This document shows, in pieces, positions 10,045 to 19,653 of a stretch of 62,003 bases of DNA. The position numbers and the translations under genes were made by a program. Each line of letters opens with the position of its first letter. The first letter of the stretch is position 1. The notes below the pieces were generated by a model that was given only the letters and a program-made list of their open reading frames with translations, did no database searches and was not told the origin of the DNA. Origin of the DNA: Hyphomonadaceae bacterium (lineage in GTDB: Bacteria > Pseudomonadota > Alphaproteobacteria > Caulobacterales > Aquidulcibacteraceae); contig JAEUMT010000011.1 of assembly GCA_016791365.1 (NCBI GenBank), positions 1 to 62,003 on the forward strand, in the 5' to 3' direction.

Positions 10045-10904
10045 GAGCTGCGATCGCCCTGGCGTTTGCTTTGTGTCTCGCCGGATGTTTGCCGCCGGTG
10101 AACGCGGACACCGTTGAAGCCGCGTGGGAGCGCTGTGACGGGCCTGGGGCGCCGGATTATCGCATCAACCAATGTTCGATCGTGATCGGTTTTGCCGGGA
10201 CGACGCCCGAGCGGCGCGCGGCGGCGTTGCTGGTGCGCGGGTCCATCCGTTCGACGGAGGGCCAATATAATCGCGCCCTGGCGGACTTTGGCCGCGTGCT
10301 GCGGATCGATGCGCGCAATGCGCAGGCGTATATTGAGCGTGGCATTGTGCACCAGGCGCGCGGGGCGTTCGATTTCGCACTCCGGGATTTTGATTTTGCG
10401 CTGACGTTGCAGCCGGGTTTGCAGCTTGCTCTTGATCGTCGCGCGCAGGTCATCAGTGACCAGGCGGCGCGCTATCAAGCAGAGCTCACGCAATTGGATG
10501 AGATGTTGAACGAGGCGCCCAACGACGCGACGCTGTTGAACGAGCGCTGCTGGCTGCGGACGGTCAACAATGACAATCTGGATGCGGCGCTGGCTGATTG
10601 TCACGCAGCGCTGGCGGCGGAGAATGACGCCAACGTCTTGGACAGCCGCGGGCTGGTTTTTTACAAGCGCGGGGAGTTTGTCGCGTCGCTTGCCGACTAT
10701 GAGGCCGCGGTCGCGTTGCAGCCCGAACGCGGACATTTCCTCTATGGCCGGGGGCTGGCGCGGGCGGCGCTTGGCATGAACGCCGAGGCGCAAGCGGACT
10801 TTGCGCGGGCTGAAGAGTTGGAGCCCGGGATCGGGCGCGCGTACGAGACGTACAATATCTTGCCGCCCAAGCCGCCTGCCGAGGACGCCGCGCCGGCGGA
10901 TTAG
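10041..10904 (+). CDS. TPR-repeat lipoprotein
   Basis: 287 residues. The signal peptide ends in a lipobox (LCLAGC, Cys at about residue 16), so it is a predicted lipoprotein. The rest is tetratricopeptide repeats: [19 protein letters not shown], then a repeat with [19 protein letters not shown], and later ones with [19 protein letters not shown] and [19 protein letters not shown]. TPRs mediate protein-protein contacts; the partner is unknown. It is translationally coupled to smpB and converges on the glycosylase gene with a four-base overlap. Confidence 0.85.
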   Translation: MRAAIALAFALCLAGCLPPVNADTVEAAWERCDGPGAPDYRINQCSIVIGFAGTTPERRAAALLVRGSIRSTEGQYNRALADFGRVLRIDARNAQAYIERGIVHQARGAFDFALRDFDFALTLQPGLQLALDRRAQVISDQAARYQAELTQLDEMLNEAPNDATLLNERCWLRTVNNDNLDAALADCHAALAAENDANVLDSRGLVFYKRGEFVASLADYEAAVALQPERGHFLYGRGLARAALGMNAEAQADFARAEELEPGIGRAYETYNILPPKPPAEDAAPAD

Positions 10905-11545
10905 CCGAAGGCGAGGTCTTTTGCGCGCGCCATCACGGCTTCGAACATTTCGGTCGTCAGGCGGCGGGTTTGCGTGTTGTAGCGCGAGCAATGATAGCTC
11001 GAAATGAGCGTGCGTCCGTCGGGGAGCCCGGTCTCAACGGCGTGGCCGAACTTGGAAAACGCCGGCTTGAGGCCATGTGCGCGCAGCACGCTTTCGTGGG
11101 CGATTGAGCCGAGCGCCAGCATGGCGCGCACGCTCGGGAGGGCTTCGATGCGCGATGCGAGAAACGGCCGGCACGTCGCGATTTCGGCGGGCGTGGGTTT
11201 GTTTTCCGGCGGCGCGCAGCGCACCGCGTTGGTGATCATCGCGCCTTTGAGAGTGAAGCCGTCTTTCGGGTCGGCGCGGTACTCCCCTTCCGCGAGGCCG
11301 AGTTTTTTGAGCGTGCCGTAGAGGAGGTCGCCGGCATAATCGCCGGTGAAGGGACGGCCGGTGCGGTTGGCGCCTGTACGACCGGGGGCGAGGCCGACGA
11401 TGAGGAGGCGCGCCTTGGCGTCGCCGAACGAGGGCGCGGCGCCGTTGAACCATGTGGGCTCGGCGCGCTTGTTATCTACGCGGTAAGCGACGAGACGGGG
11501 GCAGAGCGGGCAATCCTTTGGCGCTTCGGGCGGAGTTTGGCTCAC
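10901..11545 (-). CDS. Uracil-DNA glycosylase, family 5 (UDGb)-like
   Basis: 214 residues, GTG start. Cys12 and Cys15 (CPLC) with Cys110 and Cys125 form the four-cysteine [4Fe-4S] pattern. Motif A is GLAPGRTGANRTGRPFTGD and motif B is SYHCSRYNTQT. The long asparagine-containing motif A and the HxSxxN motif B fit family 5 (UDGb) better than family 4. UDGb enzymes excise uracil and some other deaminated bases during base-excision repair. Single gene, convergent with the TPR gene and divergent from folK. Confidence 0.88.
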   Translation of the reverse strand: MSQTPPEAPKDCPLCPRLVAYRVDNKRAEPTWFNGAAPSFGDAKARLLIVGLAPGRTGANRTGRPFTGDYAGDLLYGTLKKLGLAEGEYRADPKDGFTLKGAMITNAVRCAPPENKPTPAEIATCRPFLASRIEALPSVRAMLALGSIAHESVLRAHGLKPAFSKFGHAVETGLPDGRTLISSYHCSRYNTQTRRLTTEMFEAVMARAKDLAFG

Positions 11546-11606
11546 CGGATTTCGTCTTCGTCTGCTAGGGATCGGTGGTCATAACGTATGGCGGAGATTT
11601 CGGCGA

Positions 11607-12134
11607 ATGACGCGCGCGTTCGTGGCTTTGGGCGCCAACATGGCGTTCGATGGCGTTGAGGGCGCCGAGCTGTTGGCGCGTGCGGTTGCCGCTCTACGTG
11701 AGGTGGGATTGGCCCCGCTTGCGCTCTCCGGCGTTTGGCGAACTGAAGCTTGGCCGCGTGGCGGCGGCCAGCCCGACTATTTCAACGCCGTCGTCGAGGT
11801 CGAGGCGGGGCAACGGACCCCGGCCCAATTTTTCGATCTGCTCCTGGGCATTGAGCGCCGCTTTGGCCGGGAACGGCGTGAGCGCTGGGCGTCCCGCACG
11901 CTCGATCTGGATATTCTCGCGATTGAAGGCGCGGTGGGCGATTTCGACGGCATCTTGTTGCCGCATCCGCGTATGGCGGAACGGGCTTTTGTCCTGGCGC
12001 CGCTGGCCGAGATCGCGCCGGATTGGTGCCACCCGGAGAGCGGGCGGACGGCGGCCGAGATGTTGGCCGCATTGCCAGCCGACTATGACTATCGCCGCAT
12101 TGGTGATCTTTTCCCAGCGCCGCAGGTCGGCTAA
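11607..12134 (+). CDS. folK: 6-hydroxymethyl-7,8-dihydropterin pyrophosphokinase
   Basis: 175 residues. FolK transfers pyrophosphate from ATP to hydroxymethyl-dihydropterin, the step before dihydropteroate synthase in folate synthesis. Signatures: FVALGANM at the N-terminus, DYFNAVVEVE, GIERRFGRERRERW, the RTLDLDIL motif (catalytic Asp pair) and LPHPRMAERAFVL. The ATG at 11607 is the only start that preserves the N-terminal strand. rpoZ follows after 84 bases. Confidence 0.95.
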   Translation: MTRAFVALGANMAFDGVEGAELLARAVAALREVGLAPLALSGVWRTEAWPRGGGQPDYFNAVVEVEAGQRTPAQFFDLLLGIERRFGRERRERWASRTLDLDILAIEGAVGDFDGILLPHPRMAERAFVLAPLAEIAPDWCHPESGRTAAEMLAALPADYDYRRIGDLFPAPQVG

Positions 12135-12218
12135 CACCCTTGCCGCATTGCGAAAAACCGCGAGCCCCACTAGGTTGGGTCTCGTTCCGACCCTTTTTGA
12201 CCCTGAGGAAGCACGCCC

Positions 12219-12569
12219 TTGGCTCGCGTAACCGTCGAAGATTGCGTAGAAAAAATCCCAAACCGGTTCTCGCTGGTGCTTCTGGCCGCGCACCGTGCGC
12301 GCAACATCTCCTCGGGCTCGGAACCCCTGGTCGACCGCGACCGCGATAAAGACCCGGTCGTGTCGCTGCGCGACATCGGCGCTGGCGCCATCACCCCTGA
12401 AGAACTCCGCGACAGCTACGTGATGCTCTACCAGGACGTGCAGCCGGCGGCCGCCGCCGAAGAAGAGTCCGATCGCCTGGCGATCGCGGCCCCGGTCGAG
12501 ACCAGCGAAGACGACGTTCTGCGTGCGCTTCAGCAAGAGGCTGAGGCTCAGCGCGACGAGCGGTACTGA
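12219..12569 (+). CDS. rpoZ: RNA polymerase omega subunit
   Basis: 116 residues. Omega helps assembly and stability of the beta' subunit and takes part in ppGpp binding in proteobacteria. The N-terminus [20 protein letters not shown] and RARNIS are typical of omega. The start codon is TTG: no in-frame ATG gives the conserved N-terminus, and a GAGGAAG ribosome binding site lies at a good distance upstream. It is followed after four bases by the ppGpp synthetase/hydrolase gene, the usual rpoZ-spoT arrangement. Confidence 0.95.
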   Translation: MARVTVEDCVEKIPNRFSLVLLAAHRARNISSGSEPLVDRDRDKDPVVSLRDIGAGAITPEELRDSYVMLYQDVQPAAAAEEESDRLAIAAPVETSEDDVLRALQQEAEAQRDERY

Positions 12570-12573
12570 GATC

Positions 12574-14811
12574 ATGTCAGGCGGTGACGGAGTCGCCGCC
12601 AAAGACCCGGCCAGCCAGGCAGCGGCAGGCGCGGGCGCGACCCCACGCAAAAACTATCTGCGCCAGTTCGAACTGGTGGAGCGGGTGCGCGGGTACGATC
12701 CATCGGTCGATGAAAATCTGATCAACCGCGCGTACGTCTATGCGACCGCCAAGCACGGCAGTCAGAAGCGTCACTCCGGCGATCCGTACTTCGCGCATCC
12801 GATTCAGGTCGCTGGCATTCTGACCGAATACAAGCTCGACGCGGCGACGATCGTCGCGGGGCTGCTGCACGATACGATCGAAGATACCGACGCCACGTCC
12901 GAGGAGATCACCAAGCTCTTCGGCGCGCAGGTCAATGAATTGGTCGAAGGCGTCACCAAGCTTTCGCAACTTGAAATTCAGAGCGAGGAAAACAAGCAGG
13001 CGCAGAACCTGCAGAAGTTTATTCTCGCGATGTCGAAGGACGTGCGGGTGCTGATCGTGAAGCTGGCGGACCGGCTGCACAACATGCGCACGCTCAGTCA
13101 TATTCCAAAGCCCGAGAAGCGCCGCCGCATCGCGCTGGAGACGCTGGAGATTTACGGACCGCTCGCGCGCCGCATCGGCATGGAAAAGATGGCGCGCGAA
13201 CTGGAAGGTCTCGCCTTCCACGAAGCATTTCCGGATATGGAAGCGACGATCAATGCGCGCCTGGCGACGCTGCGCGTTGAAAAAGGCGCGAACGTTGCGA
13301 TCATTGTTCAGACGATCATGGAAGTATTCGAGTTCGCGGGCATTGATGCGCGCGTCTATGGCCGCGAAAAGCAGGCCTACTCGATTTGGCGCAAGTTGCA
13401 GCGCAAGAGCATCGAGTTTTCCGATCTTGCCGACGTCTATGCCTTCCGCGTAATCGTGAACAATCCGGACGATTGCTATCGCGCGCTAGGGCTCATTCAC
13501 CAAACGTGGCGGTGCGTGCCTGATCAGCTGGAGGATTTTATCTCCAACGCAAAGCCAAACGGCTATCGATCAATCCACACCACGGTGATTGGGCCGGGCA
13601 ATGTACGTGTTGAGATTCAAATCCGCACGGAAGATATGGATCGGATCGCCGAGAACGGCGTTGCCGCGCACTGGCGCTACAAGAACGAGTCTTACGGCTT
13701 CGACGAAGAGACGGCCGCGAATGCTGGCTTAGATGCGCGCGAGGCGACGCGTTCGTTGCTGGAAATCGCAGAGCATGGCGGCGAAGCGGGTGAGTTCCTC
13801 GAGCATGCGAAGCTCGAAATGTATTCCGATCACGTCTTCGCATTTACGCCGAAGGGTACACTGATCCCGTTGCCGCAGGGCGCGACGCCGCTGGACTTTG
13901 CGTATGCGGTTCACTCTGGCGTGGGCGATCGCTGCACGGGCGCGAAGATCAACGGCGCCGAGAAGCCGCTGCGTACCGTGCTGCGCAACGGCGATGTCGT
14001 GGAAATCTTGACGGGCGACAGAGTCGCGCCGGTTCCCGGCTACGAAGCGCTGACCAAAACCGGCCGCGCGAAGGCGGCGCAGCGGCGGCTCGATCGTCAC
14101 GCCAAGCGCGATGAGTTCGAACGGCTCGGGCGTGATTTGGTTGCGCACGCATTGCATCGCTACGGTCACCAACTTGCGGACACGGCGCTGAAGCAGGCGG
14201 CAGAGACGCTCGGCAAACATGATGAAGAGGAACTCTTCATTGCAGTCGGCGAAGGCCTGATCAAAGCCAGCGCGGTCGCGGTCGCGGCTTTTCCCGGTCT
14301 CAAGGAGAAGGTGCGCAAGGATGAAGGCCGCAGGCCGATGGAGCTGGAAAAGGCCAAGCTCTACGTGCGCGGTAGCGATCTCACCCCAGGTGTGGCGCTG
14401 CATTTTGCCGAGTGCTGCACGCCCATCCCTGGCGATCGCATCATTGGCGTGCAGACGCCGGGCAAAGGCATTGTCATTCACACGATCGATTGCGAGACGC
14501 TGGCTAGTCTGGAGGACAGTGGCGGCGAGTGGATCGATCTGGCCTGGACGCCCACGGCGCTGAACAAGACGCTGGCGGTCGGCCGCATCGTGGCGACGGT
14601 GGAAAACAAGCGCGGCGTGCTGGCCGAACTCTGCGGCATCATTGCCGAAAACCAGGGCGATATTCTGAATTTGCGGCTCGCCAAGCGGACGGTCGATTTC
14701 TTCGACATGATTTTCGACATCGAAGTCGCGGACGCCCGCCATCTGGTGAATATCCTCGCGGCCATGCGTGCGAGCCGGTCCGTGAAAGAAGCCGAGCGCG
14801 TGAAGGGCTGA
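12574..14811 (+). CDS. rsh: Bifunctional (p)ppGpp synthetase/hydrolase (Rsh)
   Basis: 745 residues, full-length RelA/SpoT homologue and the stringent-response enzyme. The hydrolase HD motif is intact (His99-Asp100 in GLLHDTIEDT), and so is the synthetase region with YRSIHTTV. TGS, helical and C-terminal ACT domains follow (CCTPIPGDRIIG, then the ACT segment ending DARHLVNILAAMR). Intact motifs suggest both synthesis and hydrolysis, as in single-Rsh alphaproteobacteria. ATG at 12574 is the first plausible start after rpoZ. The stop shares a base with the next gene's ATG. Confidence 0.95.
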   Translation: MSGGDGVAAKDPASQAAAGAGATPRKNYLRQFELVERVRGYDPSVDENLINRAYVYATAKHGSQKRHSGDPYFAHPIQVAGILTEYKLDAATIVAGLLHDTIEDTDATSEEITKLFGAQVNELVEGVTKLSQLEIQSEENKQAQNLQKFILAMSKDVRVLIVKLADRLHNMRTLSHIPKPEKRRRIALETLEIYGPLARRIGMEKMARELEGLAFHEAFPDMEATINARLATLRVEKGANVAIIVQTIMEVFEFAGIDARVYGREKQAYSIWRKLQRKSIEFSDLADVYAFRVIVNNPDDCYRALGLIHQTWRCVPDQLEDFISNAKPNGYRSIHTTVIGPGNVRVEIQIRTEDMDRIAENGVAAHWRYKNESYGFDEETAANAGLDAREATRSLLEIAEHGGEAGEFLEHAKLEMYSDHVFAFTPKGTLIPLPQGATPLDFAYAVHSGVGDRCTGAKINGAEKPLRTVLRNGDVVEILTGDRVAPVPGYEALTKTGRAKAAQRRLDRHAKRDEFERLGRDLVAHALHRYGHQLADTALKQAAETLGKHDEEELFIAVGEGLIKASAVAVAAFPGLKEKVRKDEGRRPMELEKAKLYVRGSDLTPGVALHFAECCTPIPGDRIIGVQTPGKGIVIHTIDCETLASLEDSGGEWIDLAWTPTALNKTLAVGRIVATVENKRGVLAELCGIIAENQGDILNLRLAKRTVDFFDMIFDIEVADARHLVNILAAMRASRSVKEAERVKG

Positions 14812-15290
14812 TGACGGCGCGACACAAAAACGCCAGTGGCATGTCGCCTGTGCTGACCTTTGCCCTCACGATCACGGATGTAGCTTTCTTGGTCTATTGG
14901 ACTATGGCGGCGCTGCACGCTTTGGCGCTCGTCCAGATTCCGCAGGATTGGCTCTATGCGAATGCTGGAGACCCGCGTGTCGTCGCTTGGAATTGGTCGT
15001 TCTTTCCACTTGATGTTGCTTTCTCCGTGACGGGACTTGCCGCTGTTCGCTGCGCACGCCGCGGAGCAGTCATATGGCGGCCGCTCGCACTCATCTCTCT
15101 AGTATTGACGATGGTCGCCGGCGGTATGGCTGTCGGCTATTGGGTGCTGATGGGTGATTTCGATCCGTTCTGGATCGGCGCGAATGCGTTGTTGTTTATC
15201 TGGCCGATTCTGTTTCTCGGTGGATTGGTAAAATCCTTGAGCGGTGCCACATCGACGCTCGGCGGCGAAACGGCTAAGGACAGCGCATGA
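14811..15290 (+). CDS. Small integral membrane protein, DUF5360-like
   Basis: 159 residues with four predicted transmembrane segments: about 15-37 ([15 protein letters not shown]), 60-80 ([16 protein letters not shown]), 88-112 and 118-137. The TDxxFLxYW and FPLD motifs and the four-helix layout resemble DUF5360/YvaD-type proteins; this match is from memory. Function unknown. It overlaps the rsh stop by one base and pyrE by four bases, so it is an embedded member of the rpoZ-rsh-pyrE operon rather than a stray insertion. Confidence 0.75.
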   Translation: MTARHKNASGMSPVLTFALTITDVAFLVYWTMAALHALALVQIPQDWLYANAGDPRVVAWNWSFFPLDVAFSVTGLAAVRCARRGAVIWRPLALISLVLTMVAGGMAVGYWVLMGDFDPFWIGANALLFIWPILFLGGLVKSLSGATSTLGGETAKDSA

Positions 15291-15871
15291 ATCAGGATCA
15301 AGTTCTCGACGAATTCCGCGCAGCCGGCGCGCTGCTGGAGGGGCATTTTATTCTCTCCTCCGGCCTCCACTCACCGGTGTTCTTTCAGAAGAACGCCGTG
15401 TTTATGGATCCACAGCGGACGGAGCGTTTGTGCAAGGCGCTTGCGGAAAAAGCCGAGGCCGCGTTCGGGAAGATTGATGTTGTCGTTTCGCCGGCCGTTG
15501 GGGCGATTATTCCGGGATATGAGACGGCTCGGCATTTGAAGGCGCGCGCGATGTTCGTTGAGCGCGAGAATGGCGCGTTTCAGTTGCGCCGTGGTTTCGA
15601 GATAAAGCCGGGTGAGCGCGTGTTGATGGTGGAGGATGTTGTCACCACCGGGCTGTCGTCGCGCGAGTGCCTGGACTCCATTCGTGGTCATGCCGGCGAA
15701 CTCGTCGGCGCGGCATGTTTGATTGATCGCTCGGGCGGCAAGGCGGATATTGGAGCCAAGCTCGTATCACTCGCGAGTGTAACGGCGCCGGCTTATCCGG
15801 CTGATCAATTGCCACCTGAACTTGCAGCATTGCCGGCGATCAAGCCGGGAAGCCGTGGGTTGGCGGCATGA
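15287..15871 (+). CDS. pyrE: Orotate phosphoribosyltransferase
   Basis: 194 residues. PyrE joins orotate to PRPP, giving orotidine 5'-phosphate in pyrimidine synthesis. Signatures: [17 protein letters not shown] at the substrate-binding N-terminus, the FVEREN loop region, and the PRPP motif [11 protein letters not shown] near residue 108. The ATG at 15287 overlaps the DUF5360 stop by four bases. Pairing with rsh links nucleotide synthesis and the stringent response, a common alphaproteobacterial arrangement. Confidence 0.94.
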   Translation: MNQDQVLDEFRAAGALLEGHFILSSGLHSPVFFQKNAVFMDPQRTERLCKALAEKAEAAFGKIDVVVSPAVGAIIPGYETARHLKARAMFVERENGAFQLRRGFEIKPGERVLMVEDVVTTGLSSRECLDSIRGHAGELVGAACLIDRSGGKADIGAKLVSLASVTAPAYPADQLPPELAALPAIKPGSRGLAA

Positions 15872-15880
15872 GCGAGCGTT

Positions 15881-15935
15881 CTTGGATCGCGGGCCTTCAG
15901 GCCCGCACTTGCGCGTCTGAAGACGCGCGGTCCAA
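15881..15935. repeat. Nested inverted repeat (TGGACCGC family, copy 3)
   Basis: Outer arms CTTGGATCGCG and CGCGGTCCAAG pair with one mismatch. Inside are two tight hairpins: GCGGGCC-TTCA-GGCCCGC and GCGCGTCT..AGACGCGC. The whole fold is a three-way cruciform or cloverleaf. It fills the pyrE-pdxJ gap and ends ten bases before the pdxJ start. Confidence 0.8.
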
Positions 15936-15944
15936 GGGGGCGTC

Positions 15945-16703
15945 ATGAGCAATCGCGTGCGGCTGGGCGTGAACATCGATCACGTCGCCACGATCCGCAA
16001 CGCGCGCGGTGTTTCGTATCCTGATCCCGCGCGCGCTGCTGTTGTGGCTTTGGAAGCGGGCGCGGATGGGATCACGGCGCATTTGCGCGAAGACCGCCGG
16101 CATATATCCGACGCCGACATCGATCATCTTGCGGCCATGCTGCGTGAGCGTGGGCGGCCGCTCAATCTTGAAATGGCTGTCACCAGCGAGATGCTGGAGA
16201 TCGCGCTGAAACACCGGCCGCATGCGGTGTGTCTGGTGCCGGAGCGGCGCGAGGAACGCACCACTGAGGGCGGGCTTGATGTGGCTGGCGGCCACAACTG
16301 GATCACGCCGTTCGTTGAAAAGCTCAGCGCCAATGGCAGCCGCGTCTCGTTGTTCATCGGCGCCGATCCGGCGCAGATCGAAGCTGCGAGCCGCACCGGC
16401 GCGGCTGTCGTTGAACTGCACACAGGCGCCTATTGCGACGCCGCGCGTGATGGCGATGCCGATGCGGCCGCGACATTGCTCGTTGGCTTGAAGGCGGGCG
16501 CCAAGTTGGCGGCGTCGCTGGGGCTCGAAGTCCACGCCGGTCACGGCATTGATTATGAGACGGTGACGCCGATCGCCGCGATCCCCGAGGTGGCTGAACT
16601 CAACATCGGCCACTTTCTGGTTGGCGAGGCGATTTTCATCGGTTTGGGACCCGCGACTGTCGAAATGCGCACCCGCATCGACGCCGCGCGCGCCGGCGCC
16701 TAG
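15945..16703 (+). CDS. pdxJ: Pyridoxine 5'-phosphate synthase
   Basis: 252 residues. PdxJ condenses deoxyxylulose 5-phosphate with the PdxA product to form pyridoxine 5'-phosphate, the DXP-dependent B6 route. Signatures: RLGVNIDHVATIRNARG at the N-terminus, ADGITAHLREDRRHI, CLVPERREE (catalytic Glu region), and GHGIDYETV with NIGHFLVGEAIF near the C-terminus. Start ATG 15945 gives the family N-terminus. acpS follows after nine bases, the usual pdxJ-acpS pairing. Confidence 0.96.
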   Translation: MSNRVRLGVNIDHVATIRNARGVSYPDPARAAVVALEAGADGITAHLREDRRHISDADIDHLAAMLRERGRPLNLEMAVTSEMLEIALKHRPHAVCLVPERREERTTEGGLDVAGGHNWITPFVEKLSANGSRVSLFIGADPAQIEAASRTGAAVVELHTGAYCDAARDGDADAAATLLVGLKAGAKLAASLGLEVHAGHGIDYETVTPIAAIPEVAELNIGHFLVGEAIFIGLGPATVEMRTRIDAARAGA

Positions 16704-16712
16704 AACCGCGCC

Positions 16713-17138
16713 ATGATCATCGGCATCGGCTCTGACATCATCGATATCCGGCGCATCGAAAAATCGCTTGCGCGGTTCGGAGAGCGCTTCACTCAGCGAA
16801 TCTATACCGAAAAGGAGCGCGCCCGGGCCGAGCGGCGCCCGGAGCAGCGGGCCTCCACCTACGCCAAACGGTTCGCGGCCAAGGAGGCCACCGCGAAGGC
16901 GCTCGGTACTGGGCTAAAACAGGGGGTGTTTTGGCGCGATATGGGCGTCGCCAACCTGCCCAGCGGCCAGCCGACCATGAAATTGACCGGCGGGGCGGCG
17001 CGACGCTTGGAACAATTGACCCCGCCAGGCCATGTCGCCCACATCCATGTAAGCCTTACGGACGACTACCCGCTGGCTGTCGGTTTCGTCATCATTTCGG
17101 CGGAGTTGGCGCCGATTCAGCCCAAGACGGGCGAATGA
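16713..17138 (+). CDS. acpS: Holo-[acyl-carrier-protein] synthase
   Basis: 141 residues. AcpS transfers 4'-phosphopantetheine from CoA to apo-ACP, activating it for fatty acid synthesis. The Mg-binding motif is [15 protein letters not shown] at the N-terminus and the second motif is [15 protein letters not shown]. The length is typical. It sits in the pdxJ-acpS-lepB-rnc-era string typical of alphaproteobacteria. Confidence 0.95.
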   Translation: MIIGIGSDIIDIRRIEKSLARFGERFTQRIYTEKERARAERRPEQRASTYAKRFAAKEATAKALGTGLKQGVFWRDMGVANLPSGQPTMKLTGGAARRLEQLTPPGHVAHIHVSLTDDYPLAVGFVIISAELAPIQPKTGE

Positions 17139-17225
17139 CCCGCTCCGGTGGGGAATTGCATGGCCGCGCCGGGGGCGGCGCAGTCAGTACAGGCGGGCGA
17201 CCGAAGGGTCATTAGCGAGAAACGC

Positions 17226-17987
17226 ATGAGCATGACGACGACGAGTTCTTCGACGCCTGCGATGGACGTCTTCTGGGACAATGTGAAGACGATCCTCTAC
17301 GCGCTTGCCCTCGCGATGGTGTTGCGGTTCACGATTGCCCAGCCGTTTCGCATTCCATCGGGTTCGATGCAGCCGACGTTGGAAGTTGGCGACTACATCG
17401 TGGTGACGAAGTGGTCCTACGGGTACGGCCGCTTTTCGTTTGCGCCGCTTGAAGGCCTGCTGCCGCACGGGCGCTTGTTCGGCAGTCAGCCGCAGCGCGG
17501 CGACGTTGTGGTGTTTCGTCCGCAGCCGGAGCCGGATCGCGACTTCATCAAGCGCGTGATCGGCCTGCCGGGCGATCGCATTCAGGTGATCGACGGCGTC
17601 CTGCATATCAACGGCGAAGCGGTGCAGCGCGAGTATCTTGGCGATCTGCCGTTTGAAAATGAACACGGCATCGTTGAGCACATCCCGCGCTATCGCGAAA
17701 CGCTGCCGAATGGCGTGAACTACATCACGTTCGATAAGGGTGTGACTGAATTGGACAACACGCGTGTCTATGAAGTGCCGGAAGGCCATTACTTCATGAT
17801 GGGCGATGATCGCGATAATTCGGCCGATAGCCGTGTGCCGTCGGTTGTCGGCTTTGTGCCGTACGACAATCTCGTGGGTCCGGCGCAATTCGTGGTGGTG
17901 TCGTTCAACGGCTCGACGTCGATGTTTCGTCCGTGGACGCTTTTCACAGGCTTCCGCGGCGACCGCTTCCTAAAGTCAGTCAATTGA
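17226..17987 (+). CDS. lepB: Signal peptidase I
   Basis: 253 residues. LepB removes signal peptides from exported proteins at the inner membrane. One N-terminal transmembrane helix (about residues 20-40) precedes the catalytic Ser in PSGSMQPTL. The catalytic Lys is in RDFIKRVIGLPGD, and box E is MMGDDRDNSADSR. ATG 17226 is chosen because it begins just before the helix; an upstream GTG at 17148 would add a 26-residue tail, and ATG 17232 is also possible. It is followed by rnc after ten bases. Confidence 0.94.
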   Translation: MSMTTTSSSTPAMDVFWDNVKTILYALALAMVLRFTIAQPFRIPSGSMQPTLEVGDYIVVTKWSYGYGRFSFAPLEGLLPHGRLFGSQPQRGDVVVFRPQPEPDRDFIKRVIGLPGDRIQVIDGVLHINGEAVQREYLGDLPFENEHGIVEHIPRYRETLPNGVNYITFDKGVTELDNTRVYEVPEGHYFMMGDDRDNSADSRVPSVVGFVPYDNLVGPAQFVVVSFNGSTSMFRPWTLFTGFRGDRFLKSVN

Positions 17988-17997
17988 GGCGCGGCCC

Positions 17998-18699
17998 ATG
18001 AAAGGGCCGGCCGCAGACCACGACGCCAAGCTCGCCGCGCTCGAACAGCGCATCGGCTACGCGTTCAAGAACCGCGCTTTGCTGCGCGAAGCGCTGACGC
18101 ATGGCAGCGTGCACGAAGGCCAAAAGCGCAGTCGCGATTATGATCGGCTGGAGTTTTTGGGCGATCGCGTCCTTGGGTTGTGCGTGGCGGAGCGCCTGCT
18201 TGCGGATCACCAGACCGATCAGGAAGGCGAACTCGCGCCCCGCTACAACGCGCTCGTGAACAGGCACGCCTGCGCCGCGGCTGCGCGGGCCGCGGGGCTG
18301 GGCGAAGCGCTTGTGCTTTCGCCCGCCGAGGAGGCGCATGGCGGGCGTCAGAAAGAGGCCATTCTTGGCGATGTCTGTGAGTCCGTGATCGCGGCGCTTT
18401 ATCTCGACGCCGATCTCGAAACAGCGCGCGCCTTCATCACCCGCTTCTGGGGAACAGCCTTCGATGACGCCAAGGGCGTGCGTCAGGATGCGAAGACGGC
18501 CTTGCAGGAATGGGCGGCGGCGAGGAAGAAGCATTTGCGCTATGTTGAGATCGGCCAGTCGGGGCCGGAACACGCACCGCATTTTATCATCGAGGCACAT
18601 GTGGAAGGTTTTGCGCCGGTTCGCGGCGAAGGCAGCTCCAAGCGCGACGCGCAACGGACAGCGGCGGAAGCGTTTTTGAAAGCACGAGGCGAACGGTGA
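17998..18699 (+). CDS. rnc: Ribonuclease III
   Basis: 233 residues. It cleaves double-stranded RNA, including the rRNA precursor. The catalytic signature is YDRLEFLGDRVLGL (residues ~47-60), with the second acidic site at LGDVCESVIAALYLD. A C-terminal double-stranded RNA-binding domain ends with EGSSKRDAQRTAAEAFL. The stop overlaps the GTG start of era, so the two are translationally coupled as in many bacteria. Confidence 0.96.
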   Translation: MKGPAADHDAKLAALEQRIGYAFKNRALLREALTHGSVHEGQKRSRDYDRLEFLGDRVLGLCVAERLLADHQTDQEGELAPRYNALVNRHACAAAARAAGLGEALVLSPAEEAHGGRQKEAILGDVCESVIAALYLDADLETARAFITRFWGTAFDDAKGVRQDAKTALQEWAAARKKHLRYVEIGQSGPEHAPHFIIEAHVEGFAPVRGEGSSKRDAQRTAAEAFLKARGER

Positions 18700-19622
18700 G
18701 CGCGCAACGGTGTGCAGTTGTCGCCGTGCTTGGCGCGCCGAACGCGGGCAAGTCCACGCTGGTGAACATGCTCGTCGGCTCGAAAGTCGCGGCGGTTACG
18801 CAGAAGGTGCAGACGACGCGCGCCTTGGTGCGCGGCATCGCGATGCGCGATGAGGTGCAGCTGATTTTGATCGACACGCCCGGCGTGTTCACACCGAAGC
18901 GTCGCCTGGATCGCGCTATGGTCTCGGCCGCTTGGAGCGCCCTTGAAGGTGCGGACGCGATTGTTCACGTTGTTGACGCGGCGGCGCATGTCTCGGGCGC
19001 AAAGGGCGCCGATGCGCACGCGGTGTCTGATACCGCAGCCATAGCCACGAAATTGAAGCAGATGGAGCTGGCTTCGATCCTGGTGCTCAACAAAGTCGAT
19101 GCGGTGCCGCGTCCGGCTTTGTTGGAAGTCACGACCAAGCTGGTTGAAGAAGGTCTCTATACGGATGTTTTCATGATCGCCGCGCGTAAGGGCGATGGCG
19201 TTGAAGACGTGAAGCGGACGTTGGCTGAGCGCGCGCCGGAGGGGCCGTGGCTCTTCCCGGAAGATCAGACGATGGACGCGCCGGCGCGTGTGTTGGCGGC
19301 GGAAATCACGCGCGAGAAGGCGTTCCTGCGTTTGCACGAAGAGCTACCGTACGAGTTGATTGTCGAGACGGATACCTGGGAAGAGCGCAAGGACGGCTCG
19401 GCCAAGATCGATCAGACGATCTACGTGGCGCGTGAAAGTCAGCGGAAGATCGCGATCGGCGCCAAGGGCCAGACGATCAAGACGATTGGCGAACTGGCGC
19501 GCAAGGAAATGGAAGCGGCGTTTGACCGGCGCATCCATCTCTTTTTGCACGTGAAGGTCGATGAGAACTGGCACGAGCAGCGCTCGGTGTTTCAGCGCTT
19601 GGGGCTGGATTATGAAGCGTGA
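18696..19622 (+). CDS. era: GTPase Era
   Basis: 308 residues. Era is an essential small-subunit ribosome assembly GTPase that binds the 3' end of 16S rRNA. G1 is GAPNAGKST, G3 is DTPGVF, G4 is NKVD, and a C-terminal KH domain contains GAKGQTIKTIGELARKEME. Start is GTG (GTGA overlap with rnc). In related genomes recO usually follows directly; here a two-gene toxin-antitoxin-like pair lies between. Confidence 0.96.
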   Translation: MSAQRCAVVAVLGAPNAGKSTLVNMLVGSKVAAVTQKVQTTRALVRGIAMRDEVQLILIDTPGVFTPKRRLDRAMVSAAWSALEGADAIVHVVDAAAHVSGAKGADAHAVSDTAAIATKLKQMELASILVLNKVDAVPRPALLEVTTKLVEEGLYTDVFMIAARKGDGVEDVKRTLAERAPEGPWLFPEDQTMDAPARVLAAEITREKAFLRLHEELPYELIVETDTWEERKDGSAKIDQTIYVARESQRKIAIGAKGQTIKTIGELARKEMEAAFDRRIHLFLHVKVDENWHEQRSVFQRLGLDYEA

Positions 19623-19653
19623 CCGTTAAGACGCTTTGGCTTATATTGACGCC

